NCBI RefSeq assembly: GCF_004210215.2
Contig: NZ_CP067394.1
Span: 2,046,001-2,110,000, forward strand
Length of the DNA stretch: 64,000 nt
Reading direction: 5' to 3'
Source of the DNA: Cryobacterium sp. SO1
GTDB lineage: Bacteria > Actinomycetota > Actinomycetes > Actinomycetales > Microbacteriaceae
Below, one piece after another: positions 13,908 through 23,702 of the stretch. The notes beneath the pieces were generated by a model. The model had not been told where the DNA came from and did not search any database. It saw only the letters and a program-made list of their open reading frames with translations. The translations under genes were made by a program, and so were the position numbers. The number at the start of each line of letters is the position of its first letter. The stretch's first letter is position 1.

Positions 13908-14882
13908 TTAGGGGCGGGAGTCGGTGGTGCTTGTGGCGTCGACGTCTCGTGATTCAACGGGTTCATCAGCTTCATCGCCGGGATCGCCTCGTTCGGAATC
14001 GGTTTCACCAGATTCTACCTCAGGGTCGACCAGCTTCCACTCGCGTCCGGGCAGATACGGGCTCAGTTCGATCCCGGTGTGGCGTCGGCTCTGCACGAGG
14101 ATGATGACCAGTCCCACCACGATCGCGAACAGGGCGGCCCAGACGTTGGTGCGCAGACCGAAGAAGATCTCGCTCGGGTCGACCCGGATCGATTCGAAGA
14201 CACTGCGGCCGGCGCCGTACCAGATCAGGTAGACGCCGAACGCGCTGCCCCAGCGCAGCCGGAACTTGCGCTCGAGGATGAGGATGACGGCGACACCGAC
14301 CAGGTTCCAGACGATCTCGTACAGGAACGTCGGGTGGAACAGGGTGCCCGCGGGCAGGCCGACCGGGTAGGCGGGGTTGTCGGGAGAGATCTCCAGCCCC
14401 CACGGCAGCGTGGTCGGCAGGCCGAACAGTTCGTGGTTGAACCAGTTGCCGAGGCGACCCATGGCCTGGGCCAGGAGCATGCCCGGGGCCAGGGCGTCGG
14501 CGAAGGACCAGAATCGGATGCCGGCACGGCGGGTGCCGATGTAGGCCCCGACGGCGCCACCCAGCAGGGCGCCGAAGATGGCGATGCCGCCTTTCCAGAC
14601 CGCGAACACGTCCCAGAGATTCGCACCGTCGTAGAAGTAGTCGTTAGGGTGGGTGAGCACATGGAAGATCCGGGCGCCGACGATGCCGAGCGGCACGGCC
14701 CAGAGGATGATGTCCAGCACCACGCCCGGCTCACCGCCGCGTTTGGTCAGGCGCCGGCTCGTGACGGCGGTGGCCAGGAAGATCCCGATCAGGATGCAGA
14801 TCGCGTACGCGTGGATGCGGAACGGCCCCAGGTCGAAATAGCTCCACTCAGGGCTCGGAATGCTCAAGGGCAACGACACCAC
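13908..14882 (-). CDS. lgt: Prolipoprotein diacylglyceryl transferase
   Basis: A 324-residue integral membrane enzyme that transfers diacylglyceryl from phosphatidylglycerol to the lipobox cysteine of prolipoproteins. Seven or so hydrophobic segments are visible, and the Lgt signature GRLGNWFNHE lies at residues 142-151. The C-terminal 50 residues are acidic, polar and without recognisable domains, a tail common in actinobacterial Lgt. The GTG at 14882 has AAAGG five bases upstream. It lies between trpA and gltB on the same strand, with 130 nt to trpA and 114 nt to gltB, so it may have its own promoter. Confidence 0.96.
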   Translation of the reverse strand: MVSLPLSIPSPEWSYFDLGPFRIHAYAICILIGIFLATAVTSRRLTKRGGEPGVVLDIILWAVPLGIVGARIFHVLTHPNDYFYDGANLWDVFAVWKGGIAIFGALLGGAVGAYIGTRRAGIRFWSFADALAPGMLLAQAMGRLGNWFNHELFGLPTTLPWGLEISPDNPAYPVGLPAGTLFHPTFLYEIVWNLVGVAVILILERKFRLRWGSAFGVYLIWYGAGRSVFESIRVDPSEIFFGLRTNVWAALFAIVVGLVIILVQSRRHTGIELSPYLPGREWKLVDPEVESGETDSERGDPGDEADEPVESRDVDATSTTDSRP

Positions 14883-14946
14883 AACAACCTTTCATCGTGA
14901 CGCTCTGGTCACTGTGAGCCGGTCGGTCGACCGCCTCGGACAATTT

Positions 14947-14952
14947 AGCCTA
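14947..14952 (-). promoter_or_regulatory. Putative -10 box upstream of lgt
   Basis: TAGGCT on the minus strand, 64 nt before the lgt GTG, in the gap after trpA. The lgt gene has a ribosome binding site, so a leadered transcript is expected. No clear -35. Confidence 0.4.
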
Positions 14953-15012
14953 ACCGGGCTGGGTTAAACGAAGGGACCGGGCGGCGGGGATCGCCTACCG
15001 GGAAGCACGCGA

Positions 15013-15834
15013 CTAGACGGCGGCGCGGATGTCTCTGGCCCCGGCAGCGAGCTCGGCCGCGAGGGTCGCCACGGCGGCGACTCCCCCGTCGGCAAGGGCC
15101 TTGACCAGCGCGGAGCCGACGATGGCGCCGTCGGCGTACTCCAGTACTTCGCGTACCTGGGCGGGCGTGGAGATTCCCAGGCCGACGCAGGCGCTCGTGG
15201 CGCCGGCTTCCCGCAGTCGGGTGACCAGCACCCGGGCGGCGGAGTCGACATCGCTCCTGGCCCCGGTGATGCCCATGGTGGAGACCGCGTAGACGAACCC
15301 GCGGCTACGGGTCACCGCCTGCACCAGGCGTTCGTCGGAGGAGGACGGCGCGGCGAGGAAGACCCGGTCAAGGCCGGCCCGTTCGCTGGCCAGGAGCCAG
15401 CTTTGCGCGTCGTCGGGGATGAGGTCCGGCGTGATCAGCCCGGCTCCCCCGGCGGCGGCGAGGTCGTCGGCGAAACGGTCGACACCGTACTGCAGGACCG
15501 GGTTCCAGTAGGTCATCATCAATACGGGCGTGTCGACCTGGGCGGTGATCGCGGCGACGGCCTCGAAGCCGTGCCGCAGGCGGAATCCGTTGGCCAGGGC
15601 CTGCTGGGTGGCGGCCTGGATGACCGGGCCGTCCATCACGGGGTCGGAGTACGGCAGGCCGAGCTCGATGACGTCGACCCCGCTCCCGGCGATCGCGACG
15701 GCCGCGTCGATGCTCTCGGTGAGGGTGGGGAAACCTACCGGCAGGTAGCCGATCAGGGCGCCGCCGCCGGCCGCACGGCTGGCCGCGATCGTGGCCGCGA
15801 CCGTGCTGGTTTGGGTGTTGCGAGTGTTCGTCAC
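15013..15834 (-). CDS. trpA: Tryptophan synthase alpha chain
   Basis: A 273-residue alpha subunit that cleaves indole-3-glycerol phosphate to indole and glyceraldehyde 3-phosphate. The catalytic acids are E57 ([11 protein letters not shown]) and D68 (VMDGP). It starts at a GTG that overlaps the trpB stop by 4 nt (GTGA), the standard coupling of the two subunits. It is the last trp gene of the run. Confidence 0.97.
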   Translation of the reverse strand: MTNTRNTQTSTVAATIAASRAAGGGALIGYLPVGFPTLTESIDAAVAIAGSGVDVIELGLPYSDPVMDGPVIQAATQQALANGFRLRHGFEAVAAITAQVDTPVLMMTYWNPVLQYGVDRFADDLAAAGGAGLITPDLIPDDAQSWLLASERAGLDRVFLAAPSSSDERLVQAVTRSRGFVYAVSTMGITGARSDVDSAARVLVTRLREAGATSACVGLGISTPAQVREVLEYADGAIVGSALVKALADGGVAAVATLAAELAAGARDIRAAV

Positions 15835-17057
15835 AGCTGCTGCGCTCCAGCGTCGAGGAGGTCGAAGTAACGGCCGGCGGTTTCCATGTCCTTGTCGCCG
15901 CGGCCGCTCAGGTTGACCAGGATGATCGAGTCCGGGCCGAGGTCCTTGCCCAGTTGCAGTGTTCCGGAGAGGGCGTGCGCCGATTCGATGGCGGGGATGA
16001 TCCCCTCGGTGCGGCTGAGCAGGCGGAGCGCGTCCATGGCCTCCGCGTCGGTGACGGGCAGGTAGGTGGCGCGGCCGATGCTGGCCAGCCAGGCGTGCTC
16101 GGGGCCGACGCCCGGGTAGTCCAGGCCGGCCGAGATGGAGTGCGACTCGACGGTCTGGCCGTCTTCGTCCTGCAGCATCAGGCTGCGCGCGCCGTGCAGC
16201 ACGCCGGGGCGGCCCTTGGTGAGCGTCGCGGCGTGGCGCAGGCCCTCGATGCCTTCACCCCCGGCTTCGTAGCCGTACAGGGCCACCTCGGGGTCGTCGA
16301 GGAAGGCGTGGAAGATGCCCATGGCGTTGGAGCCGCCGCCGACGCAGGCCGTGACGGCGTCGGGAAGCCGGCCGGTCAGGTCGAGTACCTGCTGGCGGGC
16401 TTCTTCGCCGATGATCTTCTGGAAGTCCCGCACCATGGCGGGGAACGGGTGCGGGCCGGCGACGGTGCCGAAGACGTAGTTGGTGGTGTCCACATTGGTG
16501 ACCCAGTCGCGCATTGCGTCGTTGATGGCGTCCTTGAGGGTGCGTGAGCCGGTCTTCACCGAGACAACCTCGGCCCCGAGCAATCGCATCCTGGCTACGT
16601 TGAGCGCCTGGCGCTCGGTGTCGACCTCGCCCATGTAGACGACGCAGTCCAACCCGAACAGGGCGGCGGCCGTCGCGGTGGCGACGCCGTGCTGGCCGGC
16701 GCCGGTTTCGGCGATGACACGCTTCTTGCCGATGCGCTTGGTGAGCAGCACCTGGCCGAGCACGTTGTTGAGCTTGTGCGAGCCGGTGTGGTTGAGGTCT
16801 TCGCGCTTGAGGATGATGCGGGCGCCGCCGCCGTGCGCGGCGAACCTGGGCACCTCGGTGATGAGTGACGGCCGACCGGTGTAGCTGCGGTGCAACTCGG
16901 TCAACTCGGCGGCGAAGGCCGGGTCGGCCTTGGCGAGGGCGTACTCCGCCGACAGCTCGTCGAGCGCGGCCACGAGGGATTCCGGCACGAACCGGCCGCC
17001 GAAGTCGCCGAAGTAGGGCCCGGACTGGGCGCGGAGGGAATCGGTGGTGTTGGACAT
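15831..17057 (-). CDS. trpB: Tryptophan synthase beta chain
   Basis: A 408-residue PLP enzyme that joins indole and serine to make tryptophan. The PLP lysine is K95 in HTGSHKLNN, and the phosphate-binding GGGSNAMG loop is present. The ATG at 17057 directly abuts the trpC stop codon (TAG then ATG), and the gene overlaps trpA by 4 nt. This is the classic short TrpB1 type. Confidence 0.97.
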   Translation of the reverse strand: MSNTTDSLRAQSGPYFGDFGGRFVPESLVAALDELSAEYALAKADPAFAAELTELHRSYTGRPSLITEVPRFAAHGGGARIILKREDLNHTGSHKLNNVLGQVLLTKRIGKKRVIAETGAGQHGVATATAAALFGLDCVVYMGEVDTERQALNVARMRLLGAEVVSVKTGSRTLKDAINDAMRDWVTNVDTTNYVFGTVAGPHPFPAMVRDFQKIIGEEARQQVLDLTGRLPDAVTACVGGGSNAMGIFHAFLDDPEVALYGYEAGGEGIEGLRHAATLTKGRPGVLHGARSLMLQDEDGQTVESHSISAGLDYPGVGPEHAWLASIGRATYLPVTDAEAMDALRLLSRTEGIIPAIESAHALSGTLQLGKDLGPDSIILVNLSGRGDKDMETAGRYFDLLDAGAQQL

Positions 17058-17840
17058 CTATACCGCCAGGAATTCGTTGAGGGTGAGAATGGGATCGTTG
17101 GTGACGAGAGCTTCACCGACCAGCACGACATCGGCGCCCGCGGCGCGGTAGTGGGCCACGTCGGCGGCGGTTTTGACCGCGGATTCGGCCACCCGGACGA
17201 CGCCGGCGGGGATCCGGTCGGCCAGGCTGGCGAACAGGTTCTGGTCGAGTTCGAAGGTGCTGAGGTCTCTGGCGTTCACGCCGACCAGGTTGGCGCCCAC
17301 GTCCAGGGCGCGGTCGACCTCATCCGCGCTATGGGTCTCGACCAGCGGGGTCATGCCCAGCTCGAGCACCAGGCGGTGCAGGGTGCCGAGGGTGGCCTGG
17401 TCGAGGGCCGCGACGATGAGCAGAACCAGGTCGGCCCCCGCCGCCCGCGCTTCGAGTACCTGGTAGTCGGTGCCGATGAAGTCCTTGCGCAGGACCGGGA
17501 TCGACACGGACGCCCTGACCTGCTCGAGGTCCTCGAGCGACCCGAGGAACCGTCGGCCTTCGGTAAGCACGCTGATCGCGCTCGCGCCGCCGAATTCGTA
17601 GGACACGGCCAGTGCGGCCGGATCGGTGATCTCGGCGAGCGGCCCACGGGAGGGGCTGGCGCGCTTCACCTCGGCGATGATCCTCACCCGGTCGGAGGGC
17701 GCGAGTGCGTGCACCGCGTCGAGGGCGGGCGCCTGGGCGAGCGCGTCGGCTTCGAGCGCGGCGAACGGGCGCTCCAGCCGACGGGTGTCGGCGTCGGCGA
17801 GCGAGCCGGCGAGAAGTTCAGCGAGGAGGTTGGCTGGCAC
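17058..17840 (-). CDS. trpC: Indole-3-glycerol phosphate synthase
   Basis: A 260-residue single-domain indole-3-glycerol phosphate synthase with the IAEVKRASPSRG motif that carries the catalytic lysine. There is no fused phosphoribosylanthranilate isomerase domain. Open sequence extends further upstream, but it would overlap the HGxxPAAW gene; the GTG at 17840 lies 4 nt after that gene's stop and gives the usual family length. TrpD and TrpF are not encoded in the window. Confidence 0.94.
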   Translation of the reverse strand: MPANLLAELLAGSLADADTRRLERPFAALEADALAQAPALDAVHALAPSDRVRIIAEVKRASPSRGPLAEITDPAALAVSYEFGGASAISVLTEGRRFLGSLEDLEQVRASVSIPVLRKDFIGTDYQVLEARAAGADLVLLIVAALDQATLGTLHRLVLELGMTPLVETHSADEVDRALDVGANLVGVNARDLSTFELDQNLFASLADRIPAGVVRVAESAVKTAADVAHYRAAGADVVLVGEALVTNDPILTLNEFLAV

Positions 17841-17844
17841 TGAT

Positions 17845-18066
17845 TCAGTGGCTTCCGTCGACCGATGCCGCGCCGTAACCGGCCTTGGCCATGATCCAGC
17901 CCACAACGAGGCCGGCGAGCAGGAGCGCCGCGGAGGTCCAGACGAGCCAGGCGACCTCGAAGAAGAACGCGACGGTGCCGATGGTGAATGCGATCAGCAT
18001 GATGGTGACTGCGGTCCAGGCCGCCGTCGAGTGGCCGTGGCCGGGGTCTGCCGACTCGAAGCTCAT
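17845..18066 (-). CDS. HGxxPAAW-type small membrane protein
   Basis: A 73-residue protein with an N-terminal GHGHSTAAWTAV motif and two hydrophobic helices. It belongs to the small actinobacterial HGxxPAAW family that sits beside trp genes; its role is unknown. A ribosome binding site TAGGAG precedes the ATG by 4 nt. Four bases separate its stop from trpC, so co-translation with the trp genes is likely. Confidence 0.85.
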   Translation of the reverse strand: MSFESADPGHGHSTAAWTAVTIMLIAFTIGTVAFFFEVAWLVWTSAALLLAGLVVGWIMAKAGYGAASVDGSH

Positions 18067-18137
18067 GGTTCTCCTAAGGTCAAGGGGCGTGCGACATAAT
18101 TCTAGCTTGCCGGGTAATCCGGATCAGACTGTTCGGG

Positions 18138-18749
18138 TCAGGCCGTGGGGTCGTCGCCCCTGGTGAGGCCGTCCCAGTCGTCGACGGCGTCGTGGGGGCG
18201 GGTCTGGCCCGTTGCGGCATCCGTGACCGGCGTGAAGCGGGTGCTCTCGTACCGTGTGGTCGGGCCCGGCCAGCGGCGGGCGCTCACGCAGACCACGAGG
18301 CCCACGACGAGCATCAGGATCCCGGCGACGAGGGCCAGGAACGGCCAGAAGGTCACGGCGGCGCTCTGCACGGCCGCGCGGGTGGAGTCGGTGCCGGCGA
18401 TGCCGGTGGCAGCCGTGACCGCCGCCACGCTGGCGCCGACCGGGTCGGCCAGGGCCAGGGCTGCCGAGAGGATGACGCTGACGCCGAGGAGCATTTCGAG
18501 GATGCCGAGGACGATGCGAATCACCACACCGGCGATGGTGAGCGCGCCGGCGAGGGCCAGCCCGGCCAGGGCCAGGGCGGTCAGGCCCGGCGCGGCGATC
18601 GAGCCGGTGACGTCCAGGACCTGCTGGCTGGTGCCGTCGGCGGACAGCCGCACGGTTGCCCAGACCTGGGTCCAGGCCAGCAACGCGAGGCCGCTGGCCG
18701 CGATGACCGCCAGGATCAGGATCGGCTTGATCCGACGTGGGGCGGCCAT
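18138..18749 (-). CDS. Tryptophan-associated membrane protein (Trp_oprn_chp family)
   Basis: A 203-residue protein with about four transmembrane helices (near residues 9-27, 53-75, 80-105 and 128-155) and a polar C-terminal tail. It matches in context and pattern the conserved membrane protein of actinobacterial trp operons (PF09534). Its function is not established; a role in tryptophan or precursor transport is only conjecture. It begins immediately after the trpE stop, with no gap. Confidence 0.85.
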   Translation of the reverse strand: MAAPRRIKPILILAVIAASGLALLAWTQVWATVRLSADGTSQQVLDVTGSIAAPGLTALALAGLALAGALTIAGVVIRIVLGILEMLLGVSVILSAALALADPVGASVAAVTAATGIAGTDSTRAAVQSAAVTFWPFLALVAGILMLVVGLVVCVSARRWPGPTTRYESTRFTPVTDAATGQTRPHDAVDDWDGLTRGDDPTA

Positions 18750-20273
18750 TCAGTAGACCCGGGTCATTGCGTTGGCCACGGCGACGGCGCGCAGCGGGGC
18801 CGCCGCCTTGTTCTGCGACTCCTGGAACTCCGAGGCGGGATCCGAATCGGCGACCAGGCCACCGCCGGCCTGCACGTAAGCGATGCCGTTCATGATCGTC
18901 GCGGTGCGGATGGCGATGGCGAGGTCCGCGTCGCCGGCGAAGCCGAAGTAGCCCACCACTCCGCCGTACACGCCGCGCTGGGCCGGTTCGAGGGCGTCGA
19001 TGATCTCCAGAGCCCGCGGTTTGGGCGCGCCCGACAGGGTGCCGGCCGGGAAGGTGGCCCTGAAGACGTCGATCGCGGTCATCTCCGGCAGCAGGTCGCC
19101 CTCGACGGAGGAGACCAGGTGCATGATGTGGCTGAACCGTTCGATGCGCATGAACTCGGTCACTTCCACCGACCCGGCGCGGCAGACCTTGAGCAGGTCG
19201 TTGCGGGCGAGGTCGACGAGCATGAGGTGCTCGGCGCGTTCCTTGGGGTCCTTGGCCAGCTCGGTCTCGAAGTCGGCGTCGGCCTCCGGGGTCGCCCCGC
19301 GGGGCTTTGACCCGGCGATCGGGTGGGTGAAGACCCGGGTGTTCGCCACCTTCACCAGGGCCTCCGGGGACGACCCGACGATCGAATAAGGCAACCCGGC
19401 GGTGGATTCGAGGCTGAGCAGGTACATGTACGGGCTCGGGTTGAGGCTGCGCAGCACCCTGTAGACATCGATCGGGTCCGCGGTGCAGTCCTGGTCGAAC
19501 CGCTGGGAGACGACAACCTGGAACACGTCGCCGTCGACGATGTGCTGCTTGGACGTGCCCACCGCAGCGAGGAAGTCGGCTCGCTCGGTGCGGTGCCGGG
19601 GCGCCGCGGGGGTGGTCAGGTCGACCTCGGACACGAAGGCTTCCGCCGGCTGGGTGAGCCTGCTCTGCAGGGCGTCCAGGCGTGCCTGCGCGGCCGGCCA
19701 GAGGGCATCGGTGGCTTCCACGCCGTCGTTGAGCACGTTGGCGATCAGCTGCACGGTGCCGAACTTGTGGTCGATCACGACCAGGTCCGCGACGAAGCTG
19801 AACGCCTGGCCCGGCACGTCGTAGTCGGCGGGCGGCCGGTTGGGCAGCCGTTCGATCTGCCGGATGGCCTCCCAGCCGATGAACCCGACGAGTCCGCCGG
19901 TCAGGGGCGGGTGCTCGGCCAGCCGCGGCGTCTGCCAGCGCTCATACAGGTAGGCCAGGGCGTTCAGGGGGGCCAGGTCGGTGGCGCCGCCGAAGGCGCG
20001 CTCGGCCGAGATACCGTAGTCGAGCCAGGCGGTGTCGTCGCCGGTCTGGGTGAGCACCCCGAAGGAGGACACTCCCACGAAGGAGAAGCGGGACCAGATG
20101 CCGCCCTGCTCGGCGGATTCGAGCAGGAAGCTGCCCGCGGCTCCCCCGGTGAGCTTGCGGTAGATGCCGACGGGGGTTTCACCGTCGGCGAAGAGTTCAC
20201 GGATGACCGGGATCACCCGGTGGTCGGCGAGCAGACCGGTGAAATCCACCAGGGTGGTCGATCCGGCACTCAT
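18750..20273 (-). CDS. trpE: Anthranilate synthase component I
   Basis: A 507-residue chorismate-binding subunit that makes anthranilate from chorismate with ammonia or with glutamine via TrpG. The C-terminal chorismate-binding domain has the usual [24 protein letters not shown] and [17 protein letters not shown] segments. An N-terminal LLES motif suggests the tryptophan feedback site is conserved. No amidotransferase domain is fused and trpG is not in the window. The ATG at 20273 overlaps the hisI stop by 4 nt (ATGA), linking the his and trp blocks. Confidence 0.96.
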   Translation of the reverse strand: MSAGSTTLVDFTGLLADHRVIPVIRELFADGETPVGIYRKLTGGAAGSFLLESAEQGGIWSRFSFVGVSSFGVLTQTGDDTAWLDYGISAERAFGGATDLAPLNALAYLYERWQTPRLAEHPPLTGGLVGFIGWEAIRQIERLPNRPPADYDVPGQAFSFVADLVVIDHKFGTVQLIANVLNDGVEATDALWPAAQARLDALQSRLTQPAEAFVSEVDLTTPAAPRHRTERADFLAAVGTSKQHIVDGDVFQVVVSQRFDQDCTADPIDVYRVLRSLNPSPYMYLLSLESTAGLPYSIVGSSPEALVKVANTRVFTHPIAGSKPRGATPEADADFETELAKDPKERAEHLMLVDLARNDLLKVCRAGSVEVTEFMRIERFSHIMHLVSSVEGDLLPEMTAIDVFRATFPAGTLSGAPKPRALEIIDALEPAQRGVYGGVVGYFGFAGDADLAIAIRTATIMNGIAYVQAGGGLVADSDPASEFQESQNKAAAPLRAVAVANAMTRVY

Positions 20274-20647
20274 CGCTCGGCCTCGTCGTCGTCGTCGGCG
20301 CCGCTCAGTCCGGTCACGTCGATGCCGCGACCGTCGAAGCAAGTGTGCGTGCCGGTGTGGCAGGCAGCGCCGATCTGCTCGACCTGCACCACGAGGGTGT
20401 CGGCGTCGCAGTCCAGTGCGGCCGAGCGCACGAACTGGGCGTGCCCGGAGGTGTCGCCCTTCCGCCAGTACTCCTGGCGGCTTCGGGACCAGAACGTGAC
20501 CCGGCCCTCGGTGAGGGTGCGGCGCAGTGCCTCGCGGTCCATCCAGCCCAGCATGAGCACCTCGCGGGTGTCCCACTGCTGGATGACGGCGGGCAGCAGC
20601 CCGTCTGGTGAGAAAAGTGCGGACTCCAGAGCGGCGTCGACGTTCAT
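20270..20647 (-). CDS. hisI: Phosphoribosyl-AMP cyclohydrolase
   Basis: A 125-residue monofunctional PRA-CH that opens the adenine ring in histidine biosynthesis step 3. The metal-binding DCDAD and CHTGTHTCF motifs are present. HisE is a separate gene here. It overlaps hisF and trpE by 4 nt each. The C-terminus ends in a run of acidic residues. Confidence 0.96.
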   Translation of the reverse strand: MNVDAALESALFSPDGLLPAVIQQWDTREVLMLGWMDREALRRTLTEGRVTFWSRSRQEYWRKGDTSGHAQFVRSAALDCDADTLVVQVEQIGAACHTGTHTCFDGRGIDVTGLSGADDDDEAER

Positions 20648-21408
20648 CGGCGCACCACCATTCCGGCGTCGGCAAGCTCCCGCTTGACGTCGCCAATCGT
20701 CAGGTCTCCACTGTGGAAGACGGAGGCGGCCAGGACGGCATCGGCGCCCGCCGCGATGGCCGGCGGGAAGTGTTCGACGCGGCCGGCTCCCCCGGAGGCG
20801 ATCACGGGAACGGAACTGAGCTCGCGCATGATGGTGATGAGTTCGAGGTCGAAGCCGGCCTTGGTGCCGTCGGCGTCGATGCTGTTCACCAGCAGTTCGC
20901 CCGCGCCCAGCTCGATCGCCTGCCGGGCCCAGGAGAGGGCGTCCAGCTCGGTCTCGGTGCGGCCGCCGTGGGTGGTGACGACGAACCCGGACGACGTGCG
21001 CTCGCTGCGTTTGACGTCGAGGGAGAGCACCAGCACCTGGGCGCCGTACCGGTCGGCGATCTCGGAGATCAACGCCGGGCGGGCGATGGCGGCGCTGTTC
21101 ACGCCGACCTTGTCCGCGCCGCTGGCCTGCAGCCTGGACACGTCGTCGACGCTGCGGATGCCGCCGCCGACAGTGAGCGGGATGAAGACCTGCTCGGCGG
21201 TGGCACGCACCACGTCGTAGGTGGTGGAGCGGTCGTCGACCGTTGCCGTCACATCGAGGAAGGTCAGTTCGTCAGCGCCCTGCTCGTAGTAGCGCTTGGC
21301 GAGTTCGACGGGGTCGCCCGCGTCTCGCAGGTTCTGGAAGTTGACGCCTTTGACGACCCGGCCGTTGGCCACGTCGAGGCACGGGATCACTCTGACGGCG
21401 AGGCTCAT
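20644..21408 (-). CDS. hisF: Imidazole glycerol phosphate synthase subunit HisF
   Basis: A 254-residue TIM-barrel cyclase subunit that uses ammonia from HisH to form imidazole glycerol phosphate and AICAR. The first-strand [15 protein letters not shown] carries the catalytic aspartate, and the second catalytic aspartate lies in [13 protein letters not shown]. HisH is not in the window. It lies 4 nt from the hisG stop and overlaps hisI by 4 nt. Confidence 0.97.
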   Translation of the reverse strand: MSLAVRVIPCLDVANGRVVKGVNFQNLRDAGDPVELAKRYYEQGADELTFLDVTATVDDRSTTYDVVRATAEQVFIPLTVGGGIRSVDDVSRLQASGADKVGVNSAAIARPALISEIADRYGAQVLVLSLDVKRSERTSSGFVVTTHGGRTETELDALSWARQAIELGAGELLVNSIDADGTKAGFDLELITIMRELSSVPVIASGGAGRVEHFPPAIAAGADAVLAASVFHSGDLTIGDVKRELADAGMVVRR

Positions 21409-21412
21409 GGTT

Positions 21413-22252
21413 TTACAACCTGGCGTTGTGAATCGAGGTGACCAGAATCGCGCGGGCGCCGAGTTCGTAGAGCCGGTCCATCACGCTGTTGGTGTCCAGG
21501 CGCGGGATCATCACTCGAACGGCCACCCAGTTCGGTTCGCGCAGAGACGAAATGGTGGGCGATTCGATCCCTGACGCGGCCTGGCAGGCGGCGTCGAGGT
21601 TGTCGACGTGCACGTCGTAGTCGACGAGCACGTACTGGCGGGCCACGAGAACGCCCTGGAGGCGGCGCAGCAGCGTGTTGATGCCCGGGTGGGCGTTCTC
21701 TGACGTGATCAGCACGGCGGTGGATTCCAGGATCACCGGGCCGAAAATCTGCAGGCCGGCCTTGCGCAGGGTGGAGCCGGTGGAGACGACGTCGGCGACG
21801 GCATCCGCCACACCGAGCTGCACGGCGGACTCGACGGCGCCGTCGAGGGTGACGAGGTCGACGCTGATGCCGTGGCCGGCGAGGAAGCTGCCGACCAGGC
21901 CGGGGTAGCTGGTGGCGACGCGCAAGCCCTCGAGGTCGGCCAGCTCGGTGAACCGGCCGGCGGGACCGGCGAACCGGAAGGTGGAGTCGCCGAAGTCGAG
22001 GCTGGCGATCTCCCCAGCTGTCGAACGGGAGTCCAGCAGCAGGTCGCGGCCGGTGATGCCGACGTCCAGGGCGCCGCTGCCGACGTAGGTGGCGATGTCG
22101 CGCGGGCGCAGGTAGAAGAACTCCACGTCGTTGCGCGGGTCGGCGACGACGAGGTCGCGCGGGTCACGGCGGCCGTTGTAGCCGGCCTCTGACAGCATCT
22201 GGGCGGCGGTCTCGGCGAGCGAGCCCTTATTGGGCACAGCAATTCTCAACAT
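21413..22252 (-). CDS. hisG: ATP phosphoribosyltransferase (long form)
   Basis: A 279-residue long-form HisG that commits PRPP and ATP to histidine synthesis. It begins [12 protein letters not shown], and the PRPP-binding segment [14 protein letters not shown] is intact. The C-terminal 75 residues form the regulatory ACT-like domain found in histidine-inhibited long HisG. Hence no HisZ is needed. It starts 48 nt after the hisE stop. Confidence 0.96.
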   Translation of the reverse strand: MLRIAVPNKGSLAETAAQMLSEAGYNGRRDPRDLVVADPRNDVEFFYLRPRDIATYVGSGALDVGITGRDLLLDSRSTAGEIASLDFGDSTFRFAGPAGRFTELADLEGLRVATSYPGLVGSFLAGHGISVDLVTLDGAVESAVQLGVADAVADVVSTGSTLRKAGLQIFGPVILESTAVLITSENAHPGINTLLRRLQGVLVARQYVLVDYDVHVDNLDAACQAASGIESPTISSLREPNWVAVRVMIPRLDTNSVMDRLYELGARAILVTSIHNARL

Positions 22253-22300
22253 GTCAATCTTTCCAAGGATGGTGGGTGGTTTTCCGTACGGGTGCCGTCA

Positions 22301-22564
22301 TCACAGATGTCGGTAGACGTCCTCGGGGGAAAGCCCCTTCGCCACCATCAGGACCTGCAGGTGGTAGATCAGCTGCGAAATCTCTTCGGCCGTTTCGGTG
22401 TCGCTCTGGTACTCGGCGGCCATCCAGACCTCTGCGGCCTCTTCGACGATCTTCTTGCCGATGGCGTGCACGCCGGCGTCGAGTTCGCGGACGGTTCCGG
22501 AGCCCTCCGGCCGGTCAATGGCCTTCTGGCTCAGCTCAGCGAACAGGTCGTCGAAAGTTTTCAC
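22301..22564 (-). CDS. hisE: Phosphoribosyl-ATP pyrophosphatase
   Basis: An 87-residue MazG-fold pyrophosphatase for histidine step 2, with the [14 protein letters not shown] metal-binding helix. It starts with GTG at 22564 and has no ribosome binding site; a TAGCCT box lies 6 nt upstream, so a leaderless mRNA probably begins at this GTG. It would then be the first gene of the hisE-hisG-hisF-hisI-trpE-trpCBA transcript. Confidence 0.94.
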   Translation of the reverse strand: MKTFDDLFAELSQKAIDRPEGSGTVRELDAGVHAIGKKIVEEAAEVWMAAEYQSDTETAEEISQLIYHLQVLMVAKGLSPEDVYRHL

Positions 22565-22570
22565 CTGTAC

Positions 22571-22576
22571 AGGCTA
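22571..22576 (-). promoter_or_regulatory. Putative -10 box of a leaderless promoter for hisE and the his-trp run
   Basis: TAGCCT on the minus strand, 6 nt before the hisE GTG. No leader peptide or attenuator structure can fit between them. Confidence 0.45.
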
Positions 22577-22910
22577 CCGGTCCCGTCGGCTCCCCGGGAG
22601 CGGGCCTGTCGCCTCCGGCGGTTCGAGCGGCTCCCCGGCTCGGTTCCGACCTCCCCGCGAGGACGCGAAGGCGACCGATACTCACCCCAAGCCATGACTC
22701 GCCTGTTTCTGCTGATGCGTGAGTCGGCGGACCAGCGAAAACGGGCGAGTCAGGGGGCGACGCCGGATCCGGTGCGGAGCCCGCGGATGGCTCGCCCAGC
22801 TTTGCGGGTGGGTCGGGTCGATTTACTGGCGAAACTGGGCGAGTCATGGCGGGGGCTACTCGGACGTCGCCTGACCGAGCACAGCGGGGCAGGGAGGGAC
22901 GGGGCGTCGC
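22577..22910. other. Intergenic stretch between hisE and rpe
   Basis: About 330 bases with no supported gene. It contains the palindrome cluster described separately at 22692-22849 and a GC-rich part next to hisE. Open frames crossing it show no recognisable protein sequence and are shaped by the repeats. Confidence 0.6.
22692..22849. repeat. Two tandem imperfect hairpins built from one ~19-nt motif (REP-like)
   Basis: Four copies of a motif close to GAAACTGGGCGAGTCAT occur in alternating orientation: minus near 22694-22712, plus near 22733-22751, minus near 22786-22804, plus near 22829-22847. Copies 1-2 and 3-4 each form a hairpin with about 16 of 19 positions paired. The arrangement resembles paired REP/BIME elements. 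No adjacent REP-type transposase gene is present in the window. Confidence 0.75.
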
Positions 22911-23576
22911 TTAGTGGGTGTGCGTGTGTAGGGCGGCGGCCTCGCGCAGCCGGGCGATCTGTTCCGCGGGATTGCCGTTGAAGACGCTGGAGCCGGCGAC
23001 GAAAGTGTTGGCACCAGCTTGGGCGGCCTGCACGATGGTGTCCTCGGTGATGCCGCCGTCCACCTGCAGCCAGACGTCCAGGCCGCTCGCGCGCACGGCA
23101 TCGGCGAGCAGGGAGAGCTTGGGCATGGTGGTCGCCATGAAGCTCTGGCCGCCGAAGCCCGGCTCGACAGTCATCACCAGTACCTGGTCGAATTCGGCGA
23201 GCAGGTCGAGGTAGGGCTCAACGAGGGTGCCGGGCTTCAGAGCGATGCCGGCCCGAGCGCCGATGTCGCGCAGCCGACGGGCCAGCGCAACGGCGTCCGC
23301 TGCCGCCTCGGCGTGGAAGGTGACCGAGTACGCGCCGGCATCGGCGTAGGCCGGTGCCCACCGGTCGGGGTCGTCGATCATCAGGTGCAGGTCGAGTGGT
23401 ATCGGCGACACCTGCAGCAGGCGTTCGACCACCGGCAGGCCGAGGGTGAGGTTCGGCACGAAGTGGTTGTCCATGACGTCGACATGCGCCAGGTCGGCGG
23501 TGCTGATGCTGCCAAGCTCCCGCTCCAGGTTGGCGAAGTCTGCGGACAGAATGCTCGGGTTGATCCGGGTAACCAT
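22911..23576 (-). CDS. rpe: Ribulose-phosphate 3-epimerase
   Basis: A 221-residue TIM-barrel epimerase that interconverts ribulose 5-phosphate and xylulose 5-phosphate in the pentose phosphate pathway. It begins with [13 protein letters not shown], has the [12 protein letters not shown] metal/catalytic segment, and [12 protein letters not shown] with the second active-site region. The ATG at 23576 has a TAGGCT box 6 nt upstream and no ribosome binding site, consistent with a leaderless transcript independent of rsmB. Confidence 0.97.
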   Translation of the reverse strand: MVTRINPSILSADFANLERELGSISTADLAHVDVMDNHFVPNLTLGLPVVERLLQVSPIPLDLHLMIDDPDRWAPAYADAGAYSVTFHAEAAADAVALARRLRDIGARAGIALKPGTLVEPYLDLLAEFDQVLVMTVEPGFGGQSFMATTMPKLSLLADAVRASGLDVWLQVDGGITEDTIVQAAQAGANTFVAGSSVFNGNPAEQIARLREAAALHTHTH

Positions 23577-23582
23577 GCCGTC

Positions 23583-23588
23583 AGCCTA
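23583..23588 (-). promoter_or_regulatory. Putative -10 box of a leaderless promoter for rpe
   Basis: TAGGCT on the minus strand, 6 nt before the rpe ATG. It lies in the 126-nt very GC-rich gap after rsmB. Confidence 0.5.
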
Positions 23589-23702
23589 CCGAACGGTCGC
23601 CCAGGCTCCCAGGCGCGGCCCGGAAGCTGGGCCCGGGGGCGGGTCCCAGGGCGGCGGAACCCGGGGCGGCGCCCGGGCCGCGCCCGGGCCGCGCCTGCAG
23701 CT

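Noticed and set aside
15013..22564. A trp attenuator or leader peptide within the his-trp run
   Set aside because: Genes overlap or nearly abut and hisE appears leaderless, leaving no space for one.
22536..22847. A 103-codon minus-strand frame between hisE and rpe
   Set aside because: It runs through the palindromes and has no protein-like composition or ribosome binding site.
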